Shown here: piece after piece, positions 35,271 to 46,200 of the stretch
How the letters are laid out: the number at the start of each line of letters is the position of its first letter
How positions within the stretch are numbered: the stretch's first letter is position 1
Source: Symsagittifera roscoffensis
Taxonomy: Eukaryota; Xenacoelomorpha; Acoela; Convolutidae
Assembly: GCF_963678635.1 (NCBI RefSeq)
Contig: NC_087068.1
Coordinates: forward strand, 51,624,731-51,688,730
Direction of reading: 5' to 3'
Length of the DNA: 64,000 nucleotides
The notes under the pieces: model-generated
The model's database searches: none
What the model saw: only the letters and a program-made list of their open reading frames with translations
What the model was told of the DNA's origin: nothing
Translations under genes and position numbers: made by a program

Positions 35271-36384
35271 AAACCTTTGGGATTCCGCAAAACTGCCTAA
35301 TTTGAGAGCGATGTAAAGCCACTTAGTGTTTTAGCCATTTGTTCGTGGAGTCCAAAACAGCAGAGAAGATCAAAGAAAAATAGAATTCCGCAACATATCT
35401 CAATTTTGGCTGATACCAAATCCGCGTACAGTTCACAAAATACACACTTTGGCCTCGTAATGATTCATTTTAACCAAATGAACTCTTTTAACACCATTCT
35501 TCAACTTTTTTTAATCTTGGAGTTCTGTGCACAAAAAGTCATCAAAATGCTCAACATTTTTGCATAGTCTGTTGTTGATTCCAGACAAGCAACTGATGAG
35601 AATCCTTTATCTGGTGTGGTAGCCCAAACGAAGAAAACATTAGAAAATAGCTTCAATAGTTACCAAATAATGGACAGTTCGAAGCATGCAATGACAAAAT
35701 TTCTTGGTGACAAAAAACCTACTAAGCAATCAACAACGAGGACATCAAGAGACTGAATAATGTAGCTCAAAGACTTGTATGAAAAGAAGACAGTCAAATG
35801 TACTATAGAGCGCCATGAGTCAATCATAGTAGGATTCGTTATAATACAGTTGAGAATGTTAGAAAAGTATAATGGTTTTCCGATAATTTCTGCCAATTTG
35901 CCAAATCTGAAGAGCTTGATATGGGCGCAGTTATCTTTGTTTGTTTTTTTCAAAAAGAAAAATAATTTGAAAAGTTCCTTCCCAGCAGGAGAGCAGAATG
36001 GAATGAAAAGCCAAACAAGGACTGCCGAACATTTTCAACTCAGATTCGAAAAAGAACTTCATCCCCATACCTTCTGCTCTAAGCACAACAAACATGACAG
36101 GAAAGAACCAAGATTGTTCAAGGAGTAGTTCAAATGCGCCGAAGTTTTGTGCCTTTGCAGTAAAACTTATTGCTGTTACGATAATAAAAGTCAAAATTGT
36201 AAAGTTAGAAAATTGGAATGCACAAACGAACATTTGAGCCCTCTGAAGATGGACTGATGGCAAGATACTAACAAATGTTTGATTATGCAAAGATTTTAAA
36301 CATAATTACAAGAGGATTTAAATCTAGAAATCATGCGGTTGCAACTAATTAACGAACTAAGAAGAAATGAGCTACTTTTATCCT
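35271..36384. other. Remnant-rich DNA, no supported gene
   Basis: The minus strand at 35,445-35,468 carries 'ATTACGAGGCCAAA', the terminal motif of the fold-back element at 61.0-61.2 kb, and some inner similarity. Overlapping ORFs on both strands (35.66-36.29 kb) have no recognisable domain. Confidence 0.5.
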
Positions 36385-36599
36385 CCCGGGTCGAGATCCC
36401 GCTCAAAAACCGCGCAAGATTTGATCGGTTTGAGCGGTTTTCCAGCAAGATTTGAGCGGTTTGAGCGGTTTGGGCGGTTTGGGTTGTTTTTGAGCTCAAA
36501 ATCTTGCTTAAAAAACCGCTCAAAAACCGCTCATTTCTTGTGGTGATTTTTGAACGGTTTTTCAAGCAAGATTTGAGCGGTTTTTGAGCGGTCTTCCCG

Positions 36600-36775
36600 G
36601 GTCGAGGTCCCAGACTCCCCCCGCCCCAACTTACCCCCCCCCCCCCCCGCCAACGTACTCCCTCCCCCCAACGTACGCCCTCAACGTATCCAACATCCAA
36701 CAAACCCCCCACCAACGTACCCCCCCCCCCCAACATACCCCCTCAACGTACCCCCCCTCAACGTACATCTAACTC
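36600..36775 (+). repeat. C-rich minisatellite (CCCCAACGTA)
   Basis: C-runs of up to 16 alternate with CAACGTA units (seven or more), the inverse composition of the G-rich blocks at 2.2, 14.9, 16.7 and 36.8 kb. It is followed at 36,834-36,870 by ATAATCGATTG and GAGACTGACAATAAAA, the signature ends of the ATAATCGATT fold-back family. Confidence 0.75.
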
Positions 36776-36960
36776 TAGTAAGGGACATCAACTCTAGTAA
36801 GAGGTGGGGGGGGGAGGTTGGTGTGCGATCTTATAATCGATTGTTTTTGTTATTTTGTAGAGACTGACAATAAAAATCCTGACAGTATATTTGTTGTGTA
36901 TGTCTAAAACATTGAACATATTCAGTAGAACAAATACAGCGAATATTAAGCTTCCAGCAA

Positions 36961-37033
36961 GTCTGCATAGACTAACGGATAAGGCGTCTGACTTCGAATC
37001 AGAAGATTGCGGGTTCGATTCCCTCCGTGGTCG
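36961..37033 (+). tRNA. tRNA-Arg(TCG)-like gene, possibly a pseudogene
   Basis: The 3' two-thirds are an excellent animal tRNA-Arg: D-loop TAACGGATAAGG, a perfect 5-bp anticodon stem (TCTGA/TCAGA) with loop CTTCGAA giving anticodon TCG, variable loop AGATT, and T-arm GGGTTCGATTCCC. The 5' acceptor GTCTGCA pairs poorly with CGTGGTC (about three pairs and two wobbles) and the D-stem has one mismatch (GAC/GGC). The discriminator base is G. It is 73 nt with no intron. It sits inside the CCCGGG-ended element, flanked on both sides by its oligomers. Function is doubtful. Confidence 0.7.
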
Positions 37034-37035
37034 AC

Positions 37036-37040
37036 TTTTT
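37036..37040 (+). terminator. Pol III terminator of the tRNA-Arg-like gene
   Basis: A run of five T begins three bases after the discriminator base. Confidence 0.55.
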
Positions 37041-37256
37041 ATTATTGAATCTTGCGCGGTTTTTGAGCGGTTTTTTTAGATAAACCGCTCAAAACCGTTC
37101 AAATCTTGCGCGGTTTTAAGCGGTTTTTTTAGATAAACCGTTCAAAAACCGCTCAAACCGCTCATTTTGAAGCAAGATTTTGAGCGTAATTGTCTAAAAA
37201 AACCGCTCAAACCGCTCAAATCTTGCTTCAAATTAGGTGAAAAATCTCGACTCGGG

Positions 37257-37656
37257 CTGAGCCGGAAATTGAATACGATAGAATACAAATTAATTATTGA
37301 TTCGTTTAAAACGCTTCGCTTCGATAATCAATTGCAACAATCTGAATAGAGAACCCATAGTCTATTCACCATGCTAATACAAGGGGGATCTGCATCCCCG
37401 GGATGTCTTTTTCCGACATATACCACTTTTAATTGTATAAATAAAAAAAAATTTGAAAAAAATTTTGATCTTTTTTCTGTTTTCCGATTTAAAAAAAAAC
37501 TGAGATAACACTGATATTAAAACACACAGGACATTGATTCATTACTAAAATGACAAGAACTCTGAATGCTGTTATTCTTTTCTTACAAGTGAAAAATAGA
37601 TTTTAATCTATCCATTTTTGACAAAGTTTTTTATAAATCTGAAAAGTACCGAGATC
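37257..37656. other. Spacer before the BEL insertion
   Basis: AT-rich; contains a short inverted word (GGGGATCTGCATCCCC, about 37,384). No gene seen. Confidence 0.45.
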
Positions 37657-37661
37657 ATGAG

Positions 37662-38105
37662 TGTTGCAATGCAAATGTAGAATAAAACAAGTATAGATGC
37701 ATATAAAATAAGCTCAGTTGGCCGAGTGGCCTAAGCTACCATAACGCCGATTATATAGGTTAACAGTTGACGTAGGTTCGAGTCCCCCACCTGCCCATGT
37801 ATTAATATACTAAAAACGGGGGTTACATCCTATTTTAACTGTTTTTTGGTTCTAATTCGGTTCAGCCTTGATTAAGGCTGACCGCTAAAAAAGAGCAATT
37901 TGTCTCAAGGACATTACCGACCGGTTCTTGTGGCTAGCTTGCGCCGATTTGTACCAAAAACAGACAGATGCTAAAAATGTTGTATGATGTCCTGATCAAT
38001 AGAAAAATACCGAAATTATCTATTGCTTGAGTTACTTACCGATAAATATCTCATTAATTTACGAATTTGGATGCAATTATTTTCGTTTGGAGATTAGCGA
38101 GCATA
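37662..38105 (+). repeat. BEL 5' LTR
   Basis: 444 bp. Order of elements: AATAAA (37681), TATAAAA (37702-37708), a class II tRNA-like A box (37719-37729) and B box (37775-37785), T4 and T6 runs (37833, 37842), then 'GATTAAGGCTGACCGC' and a run to GCATA. Having AATAAA before the TATA box is unusual for an LTR. Confidence 0.95.
37712..37847 (+). promoter_or_regulatory. tRNA-like Pol III promoter inside the LTR
   Basis: A box TGGCCGAGTGG at 37719-37729 and B box GGTTCGAGTCC at 37775-37785 both match eukaryotic Pol III consensus and resemble tRNA-Leu/Ser. The 45-bp spacing suits a class II tRNA with a long variable arm. The acceptor (GCTCAGT/ACCTGCC) and T-stem (GTAGG/CCCCC) pair poorly, so it is unlikely to be a charged tRNA. 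T4 and T6 runs downstream could end a transcript of about 120-135 nt. The 3' LTR copy lies at 46973-47108 and is identical. TATAAAA lies 11 bp before the A box, as in type 3/composite promoters. Confidence 0.75.
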
Positions 38106-38108
38106 TTT

Positions 38109-38126
38109 TGGCGCCCCACAAGGGAC
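38109..38126 (+). promoter_or_regulatory. BEL primer binding site
   Basis: TGGCGCCCCACAAGGGAC, three bases after the LTR end, begins with the TGG complementary to a tRNA CCA end. The complement (GTCCC...GGGGCGCCA) looks like a Lys- or Arg-type tRNA 3' end, but identity is not settled. Confidence 0.8.
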
Positions 38127-38309
38127 CTGCAGTTCGTACGTTGCAGGTTGCTGAGTGACAGGACACCACTACGGCATCGACTGCTGCGAGAGTTGCGAGG
38201 GACTCTTCCGTCGAGTAGTGCAGCAGAAGCAAAAACTACTATTGTAAATGAACCATCGAGTGCAGATTCAACAAGTGTATAACATTGGGAATACTCACCA
38301 CCTCCGTGC

Positions 38310-38769
38310 GTGAAAACAGAAAGCGAGGCGGCTGCAAGCGAAGGATCCAGTGGTAATTGCTCCGTCATTAAATTAGACTATAGCGCCCCCTCTTCTTCTT
38401 ATTCAATCACAACAGGGGATACAGGCGAACAGATAATTCCCTCTCCCTCTCAACCGAGCTGTGCCACTGCCACTTTCAGTCTTCCAGGAAACTACCTACA
38501 TTCTACCCAGCTGTGCCACTGCCACTTTCAGTCTTCCAAGAAACTACCTACATTCTACTGCTACGTCACCAGACGGATCAATTTTGATCAGTGCTTGTTT
38601 GGAAGCATACACGAAATTCCTCGTTCCAGCTGCACTGACGATAAACGACTCTACTTCTTCCACTTATCAGGGACTCCCCCCTTCCAACTGCTTCGTGATC
38701 GTGACCCCTGAGGGTCAACCGGTGACCGCCCAATCTCCAAAAAATTGTAAGAAGTTTCCAAAACTTTAA
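38310..38769 (+). pseudogene. BEL leader ORF broken by a 52-bp duplication
   Basis: Two overlapping frames (38310-38711 and 38461-38769) are offset by a 52-bp tandem duplication; 52 is not a multiple of three. The parts before and after encode serine/threonine/proline-rich sequence (EAAASEGSSGNCSVIKLDYS before; SPDGSILISACLEAYTKFLV after), ending KNCKKFPKL. Both copies carry SCATATFSLP in different relative frames. No domain recognised; it may be a former accessory ORF or just open leader. Confidence 0.4.
38457..38560 (+). repeat. 52-bp tandem duplication in the BEL leader
   Basis: 'AGCTGTGCCACTGCCACTTT' starts at 38457 and again at 38509; the units are nearly identical (one G/A difference and the last base or two). 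Confidence 0.9.
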
Positions 38770-39167
38770 AACTCTCCATTCGTGCTTTAAATTTATATGC
38801 GATGTCATATATGCTAGAAATGTTTCCCGCAAGCTAGCCCCCGGTAATTTTTCTCAATACCCAAAATTTTTGGACAGTTCCGTTGAATTGAAATATCTTA
38901 CAGTCGGTATATAGACAAACTGACTTGACATTTTTTCTCGATAACAAAAATTTTTGGATATATGTGAACGGAATATTAATCAGTGAAATCGGAACATAGA
39001 CAAGAGGTACTGGACTAATTTTTTGGATTGGTTTATGACTCGAACCTACTGACCAAAATTTTCTGAAAAAATTTTGTATAAAAAGTAAAAAATTGCCAAA
39101 AAATCCTCAAAACGTCTCCAGAATTCTGCGAAACTGTGCTGTAAGATGACACCAACCTTATGTTAAG

Positions 39168-39455
39168 TGGTCTGGTAGCGAAATATCAGGCAAATTAAGT
39201 TGAGTTTTTTCATCCTCAGGTTTCTTCCGCGTGTGTTGTTGGAACTTAACCAATTTGCCTGATCCCCCACCCACCATTGGTGAAACTGAAAGCCAGTTCG
39301 CTTCGAGTAAAACAAAGCCGTTTCAGCCCGTCAGATTATTGACTTCGTTGCGTGACAGTAAAGTTAAGTGGTCAGGTACGGTGATATTAAGTGAGTTAAG
39401 TTGAATTCTTTCATCCTCAGGTTTACTCCGTGTGTGTTGTTGGAGTTCAACCGAC
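39168..39455 (+). repeat. Duplicated leader segment with acceptor-like sites
   Basis: Two about 95-bp units (about 39,168-39,265 and 39,363-39,455) share GTTAAGTGGTC, 'TTAAGTTGA', 'TTTCATCCTCAGGTTT' and 'TGTGTGTTGTTGGA'. Each carries a polypyrimidine-CAG/G, a good 3' splice-site look-alike, shortly before the accessory ORF and Gag-Pol. This suggests spliced subgenomic RNAs or a duplicated control region. Confidence 0.7.
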
Positions 39456-39522
39456 CTACTTAATTTTCCAACCCCATTGGTACTTAAGCGTAACGAAGCC
39501 GTCGCATAGGTCCCCTAAGTGT

Positions 39523-40167
39523 ATGGTATTCATTCTAGGAGCTAGTTCTTTGGATCACGCGCTCCGAAAACTTCCCGCTCCGTCGCAGAAGCGCGTCAAA
39601 GATACTTGCTTTACGAAGCCAGGTTTAAGTTTGAACTTTAACGCTAGGGACTCTCACAAAACGATACAGTACTACCTTCATCACTACTTGTCGCACCGTA
39701 ACGACCTTGTAATTTGGCACGACGCCATTAATAACTCGATAAGTAGGCACCGCAGCAACAATAACCGCAAGCTGAGTAGTGAGCAACTTGTCAATTTGTT
39801 ATTAAGGTATAGGACAAACATTTGTGCGATCGTATACTGTAGACGGAACGGAACCGAGGATATAGAGGTAAGTTTAGGTTCAACAGGTATTCTCGTTCTC
39901 AACGTCGTTAAATACTTTATCTCTAAGCGTAAGGCTAAGGACCAGGTACTAATTGAGAAGTACAAAGAGCTTCACCAGCCTCCTTCCCTTGAGTTAAAGA
40001 CTCTCCTCCTTCTAAGGCGTTATAGCGCTAATCTTAACATCCTTAAGACACGTAAGAAGCGAAACCGCTTACTCCTCAAAGCTCGGAAAGCTATAAGAAA
40101 TAGGCTTCAGGTAGAAGCTTTGAGACGTCAAGTTCCCCCGTCTTGTAAGCTAATGTTGATTTATTAA
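39523..40167 (+). CDS. BEL accessory ORF, possibly SGNH-hydrolase-like
   Basis: An intact 214-aa ORF from ATG 39523 in the leader, ending 93 bp before the Gag-Pol ATG. It starts MVFILGASSLDHALRKLP, compatible with a GxS nucleophile elbow at the very N-terminus. A central NDLVIWHDAINNSISRHR stretch after a hydrophobic strand resembles the conserved N/D-containing block of SGNH/GDSL esterases, then NICAIVYCRRNGTEDIEV and a very basic C-terminus (LKTRKKRNRLLLKARKAIRN). Some non-LTR elements carry esterase-like ORF1s; a BEL element with one would be unusual. The domain assignment is inference; a basic nucleic-acid-binding accessory protein is the alternative. Its uninterrupted frame in a young element argues that it is expressed. 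Confidence 0.65.
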   Translation: MVFILGASSLDHALRKLPAPSQKRVKDTCFTKPGLSLNFNARDSHKTIQYYLHHYLSHRNDLVIWHDAINNSISRHRSNNNRKLSSEQLVNLLLRYRTNICAIVYCRRNGTEDIEVSLGSTGILVLNVVKYFISKRKAKDQVLIEKYKELHQPPSLELKTLLLLRRYSANLNILKTRKKRNRLLLKARKAIRNRLQVEALRRQVPPSCKLMLIY

Positions 40168-40260
40168 TGCAAATTTGATTACGTACCAAAACAGTATCTC
40201 ATTTTATTGATTGTTTTCTATAAGTGAGCATCCGTAGAATATTGTCAATTTGTGAAAAAT

Positions 40261-43200
40261 ATGGACGAAAAATTCCAAAGTAAGATACGCAAGTTATTCG
40301 AAACCCGTCTAAATCTAGAAAATGAGCTGCTTAAAGGTCACTCATTATTACTTGAGTACATTGAGAATAATAGTCGCACTACAAAAATTGATAATGCTGT
40401 TTACAAATGTAAAATTGCGTTGGAAAAAGCTGTCGACGTCAATGAGCAATTAATTAGGTTAGCGGGAAAAACGGAAAATCCTGAAAAAATTATTGCTCAG
40501 CAAGACCTTTGGCTTAAGAAAGTAACCGAAATGAACGATAAAGTAATGCACGAAGCTCAGAGTTACAAGATGAGCCTTGAACCTTCGTCATTTCCAGCAG
40601 CCGGCATTACAGGGAGCAAGGGATCTTTACAACAAACTAGGTCTGAGACATCCTCACGCTCGCACAAAACAAGTGATTCAGCAGCACGAGTATCTGAAAA
40701 CAGGTCTAAGGTCTCTAATAAGTCTAAGGATAGTAGAAAGCTTGACTCACATAAGTCTGATAAATCTGCTTCCACTCGTCATACGTCGACTGTTCGCACT
40801 ATGTCATCAAGTGAGAAACGGCATGAGTTAGCTTTAGTAAAACGACGCCATGAGGAGCTGGAAAGGCAGTATCAAGTATCTTTAAGACTTAAAGAGCAAG
40901 AGAACCGTCTTAAGTTCGAACAAAGTCAGCTGGAACTAGAGCAATTGGCTGAAAATCATAAAAAGCAACTAATTGAAATGGAATTGAAAGCGTTTGAACT
41001 TGAGGACAGTTCATCTGAGGTTAGCGAGAAGGTAGCGGAAAGTAACTTAACAGGAGTAAGTCAACCTATTTCAAAGGTAGCAACCGATCGAACTAATGAT
41101 TGGGTAGACTCTGTTAGTTCACAAGCACCTCCCGACGTTGCTAGTGCGCCAGGTTTGCAGGCCTTCACTCATGTACCCATTTCGTCAGGACCGACGACTT
41201 CCGCCCTCCTTGCTCATGCAATTCACACCAGTAATAGTCATAACCATGAGCACACAGCATTGAGTGACCCTGGAATCCATAGTTATGGACATCGGGCTAT
41301 GCCTCAATTTGGCAGTGCAAGCCGTTTGCCATTGCAAGCTTCTGTTTCATTCCCAGCCTCTGTTCCATTCCCAGTTAACAATATGCATTCTAGTGCACAC
41401 GTGTTACCACCACTGTCTGCTGTTCCTTTACAGACCATGAGTTCAAGCATAACTAATGGCACTTTTGCCATCGCGCAACCGGAATCATTACCTGTCCCAA
41501 TGTTACCGGCCCAACCCGGTTCTGGTTTTGTTTCTTTGTCGCCTGCATTTGCTGGTGGTGGCTTCTCATCTTCTGGAGTAAACCCAACGCCGGTTTTCTT
41601 TTCGGCACCTAATTGCCATGCAGCGCCAGTCCAGACGCAACATAATCTTCCCTTTGTTCCGCATACTGTGTCACCTAGTATCAACGATTACTACAGAAGT
41701 GATGCAAACTTATGGCGATTGGCTGCTACAACTCCAATCGTCACGCCTGCTCAGTGTTGTAATGCTGGAAACATTTTTTCTAATGTGACAACTGTTGTCC
41801 CATCGTGTAACACCGCCGCTCCTTATACTAGTGGTGGGACTGTGTATTTTAATACTCCCCCAGTTCATCCACAACATGTTCCGCATTTTGTCAATCAAAC
41901 TAATACTGGTTATCAGCCAGTCAACGAAGACTACGCACCGTCTCCCGCTTATCCGAACCAAGGTTGTTCATCGGATCGACCTCTCTCCGCTCGTGAATTG
42001 GCGGAATTATTGATGCATAGCCGCAAAGATCATCTTCCTGAATGGAAGTTAGCCCAGTTTGACGGCAACCCGTTAAACTGGCACGAATGGTTTGGTCAGT
42101 TTAAGTCCACCGTTGATTCCGCTGTTCTCACCGATGATACGAAATTGACATACTTAAAAACGCTCGTCACAGGCAAAGCAAAAACCGCAATTGCGGAGTT
42201 TAGTTATAGTGGCGTTATGTACAAGGATGCACTGGCCACCTTGCAACGGAAGTTTGGGCAACCACATGCCATTGTTGGTGCGCATCTTGATAAGCTGAAT
42301 ACTTTTCCTCCACTTAAGATGCACAATTCGGAAAATGTCATTAGTTTCTCCTCTGCCATATCTGGCCTCGTAGCAGTTTTCAAATCATTGTCTTTCAACG
42401 ATGATCTAAAGAGTGTTAACCTGTTAAACCAAGCTGTTAGTAAACTTCCGCCTAACCTCAAGGAGGCTTGGTCAATGCATACTGTTAGACATAATTGGCA
42501 GCGACCAACACTCTTAGACTTTAACAACTGGTTGAAAGAAAAGGCCGAGGGGCATGAAAGATTACGTTTACTCAGCTCTAAGGCAAAAAACGAAGAACCG
42601 GTTAAGCCAAAAACAACCAAAGTTTTTGCAGCCAATAGCCAGGTAACTAGTAAGGCTCAGGATAAGTCTAAGTTTCCGCCGTGCGTTTTGTGTAAGGGTA
42701 GTCATGCATTGTGGAATTGTGCTGTTTTTAAGGAAAAGAATGCTACTCAGCGAGCAAAATACGTAGCTGAACAGAAACTTTGCTTCGCTTGCCTCAATGG
42801 CAATCATAGTTTCCGGCAATGTTCTAGAGCAAAAAAGTGCCCGAAGCCAGAGTGTGATAGCACACATAATGTCTTGCTCCATGGAGCCGAAAGAATATTT
42901 CCTCGGAAGGAAAATTCGAAGGTCTCGAATAAGGCTGGAATAAACAAATCCAAGGAGAATACAAACACTTCCACCCATGCCGCTGTTAGTGATGTACATG
43001 ACATTGAATCTTCTAAAGGGTTGTTGCCAATTGCAACACTTGGTGTATCCTCGGATGTAACCAGTCTCCTGACGTTGGTTCTTTGTGATAGTGCATCGAC
43101 TCACTCCTGGGTATCTTCGTCACTCGTAAACCGTCTCGGCTTAGTAGGGGAGCCCGTTAACTTGTCAATTAGTGGTTTCATTTCGACCACCTTTGTTGAG

Positions 43201-46200
43201 ACTCAGAGGGTCAAGTTTACAGTTTCCTCCGAGCCGAATAATAGTGATTTCGTATTTTCTCTCTGTGCATATGTTAAAGACAGTATTCGGATTGGTTCCG
43301 AATTAATCAACATTGCTGATTTGCAGAATAAATATCCACAATTAGCACCTATTAAGCCCATTCAATATACTTATGAGGACGTTGAAGTTATTATCGGACA
43401 AGACTACTACCACGCCGTTAGACCCATTGAATTCATCTTGGGAGATGATAAAAACTCACCGTGTTCCGTTCGCCTACCGATAGGTTGGGTCTTAAGTGGT
43501 CCGTTGCCGCCGTCCGGTAATTCTACTTCTTCGTGTTTCAAGTGTGTTGTTGAAGATTCTTCTCTGACCGACCAGATAAAATCCTGGTACGAGTTGGAAT
43601 CGTATGGGGCTTTCAAACAAGTCGATGCCCGTTCCGCCGCGGATAAACATGCTTTATCCATCCTCAATTCTGAAACCGTTCACAATGGCGAAAGATACAT
43701 TGTGCCTATGCTTTGGATTGATAGTAATGTCAGTCTACCAAACAATTATTACTCGTCACTCGCCCAATTTAAATCATTGGAGAGAAGGTTAAGTAAAGAC
43801 CCTGAGCTGCGCGAAAGATACGCAGAAACAATTAGAGAGGACATTAGGAAAGGCTATGTCGTTACCGTCGAACCGCATGATCCACGTAAGCGTTCCGATC
43901 GCGAGTGGTATCTTCCGCACCATCCCGTCGTAAATCCGAATAAGCCGGGTAAGGTGCGCCGAGTCCTTAATGGGGCTTCTAAGTTTCACGGCACATCCTT
44001 AAATAAGTCCTTATTGGTGGGTCCTGACCTACTCCAAAATTTAATTTTTGTGCTTTTGCGATTCCGTCAACACAAGTACGCCGTCTCCGCGGATATAGAG
44101 GGTATGTTCCTCCAGGTAGGAGTCCTTGCCCGCGATCAAATTTCGCTCCGTTTTTTGTGGCGGGAGGATACCACTTCCGATGTGGTAGTTCATCAGTACA
44201 CTCGCCATATATTCGGCGCACGGGATTCGCCTACGTGCGCCAATTTCGCGTTGCGAAAAACAGCAACTGATAATATGTCCACATACCCTGAGGCCGCCTC
44301 AGTCGTAAATGAAAAATTTTACATGGACGATTACTTGGATTCATTCGAGAACGTTATCCAAGCAATTAAAACTAGTCGCGATTTGATTTCTTTACTAAAA
44401 TTGGGAGGATTTAATTTGACTAAATTTGTCAGTAATGTTGATGAAATCACTTCAGCAATGAACCCCGAGGAATCCGAATCCTCATCTTCACCCATCAAGG
44501 AAATATGTAACGGTGCCGAACAATCATCACACGTCTTAGGTCTTAAGTGGGACCATGTGAAAGACACATTGGTTGTTAGCAGAGGCGTGGATCGTCTTCT
44601 CGATAAAGCAATAACTCAACGAACCGTCTTGAGTTTCGTCTCTTCTGTGTTTGACCCTGTTGGGTTAGTAGCTCCATACACAGTTAGGGCCCGTCTTTTA
44701 CTGAAAGATATTTGGAAAATCAGTGGTCAAAGTTGGGACGACGAATTGCCAGAAGACATAAGAGATAAGTTTCTCGAGTGGCACTCCGGTCTCCCTCTCT
44801 TAGGGCAATTGACTATTCCCCGTTGTTACTTCAGAGAGCCTGTTGATCAAATTGAGCTCCACATGTTCGGTGATAGCTCGCAGGACGTTTTCTGTGCTGT
44901 TGGATTTTTGCGTGCGCGACTCGCGAGCTCGCATAAAACTCAAATATCCTTCATCTTTGGTAAAGCTCGCGTTGCGCCCATGAAAGCGCTATCTATACCG
45001 AAGCTAGAGCTTCAAGCTGCTCTGCTCGCCACACGACTAAAAGATGATATACTGACCGCCCTTACCGTCTCTATTAATCATGTCTTTATGTGGACAGATA
45101 GTACAACAGTTTTGCAGTGGCTAAACTCCACTGAAAAATTACCTGTATTCGTCGCTAATCGTGTCGGCGAAATCCTCGAGTCGACCACTATTGATGAGTG
45201 GCACCATGTTCTGAGCGGCGATAATCGAGCTGATACCGGTACGCGGGGGATTTCTTCGGAAGCCCTCAAGGATAGCAGCTGGGTTATTGGTCCGAGCATT
45301 CTCAGGACTACTGATTGGCCGTTTATACCCGACGAACGTGTAATCAATAAAATTCGTTTGAAGGGTCCTTCTTGTGATGTTGATAATTGCTTGGAGACAT
45401 CATCTTCCTTCGTCACCGATGTCACATCAATCAAACATCCCGAACACGGGTTCAATTGGGAAAGGTTCAGTTCCTTTACAAGATATAAACGAGTAGTCGC
45501 TTTTATGTTGAGGGTGTTGCCTTCACATAAGCATTTTCGTGGTAAAGACTTACGAATCACCGACCCTACTGAACTTGATATTGCAGAAAGCAAACTGATT
45601 CATCTTGCTCAGATGGAATCCTTTCCCGTTGAGTTAAAAACACTCACCGCTGGCAAACCTATTAAGAATAGTAGTAAAATTGCCACATACTCGCCATTTA
45701 TCGGTCCCGCTGGAATCATTCGTTCCACCGGACGGATTGTGCGCTTAGTGGATACCGAGTTTGATACTAAGCACCCAATAATACTCGACGCCCGACATAC
45801 CTTAGTTCGTTTGTTGGCCCGCAGCCTCCACCATAAGCATTTTCATCAAGGATTAGATTACATGCGCTCCGTTTTAAATATGAAATATGCAATACTTGGG
45901 TTGCGTCGACTACTTCGGTCTATCGAAAATCAATGTGTGACATGCCGTAAACGCAAAGCAAGCACCATCCAGCCAATTATGTCCGATTTACCGGTCGAAC
46001 GTCTCGGATACAAGCAACCACCCTTCAATCATACGGGTGTGGATTACTTTGGACCGCTTTACGTTCCGGTTCGCAGAAGCACGGAAAAAAGATGGGGATT
46101 TCTTTTTACTTGCCTCACCACCAGGGCTGTACACCTTGAGATTGTACCGTCTCTGGACACCAGTTCGTGTGTCATGGGCATTGAACGGTTCGTTGCGCGC

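Larger units (their letters stand above)
36385..37256. mobile_element. CCCGGG-ended element with GAGCGGTTTT oligomers
   Basis: The left end reads CCCGGGTCGAGATCC; the right end is its inverse (ATCTCGACTCGGG). A second CCCGGGTCGAGGTCC sits inside at 36596. Much of the rest is dozens of copies of AAACCGCTCAAA or its complement and AAGATTTGAGCGG, so the strand can fold on itself throughout. Nested inside are a C-rich block and a tRNA-Arg-like sequence. No ORF of its own and no clear target duplication. Confidence 0.65.

Noticed and set aside
36296-36772. Glycine- and proline-rich ORFs on both strands
   Set aside because: Translations of the C-rich minisatellite and CCGCTC oligomers.
37681-38035. 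A genuine tRNA gene in the BEL LTR
   Set aside because: A and B boxes fit, but the acceptor, D and T stems do not pair well, so I call it a tRNA-like promoter instead.
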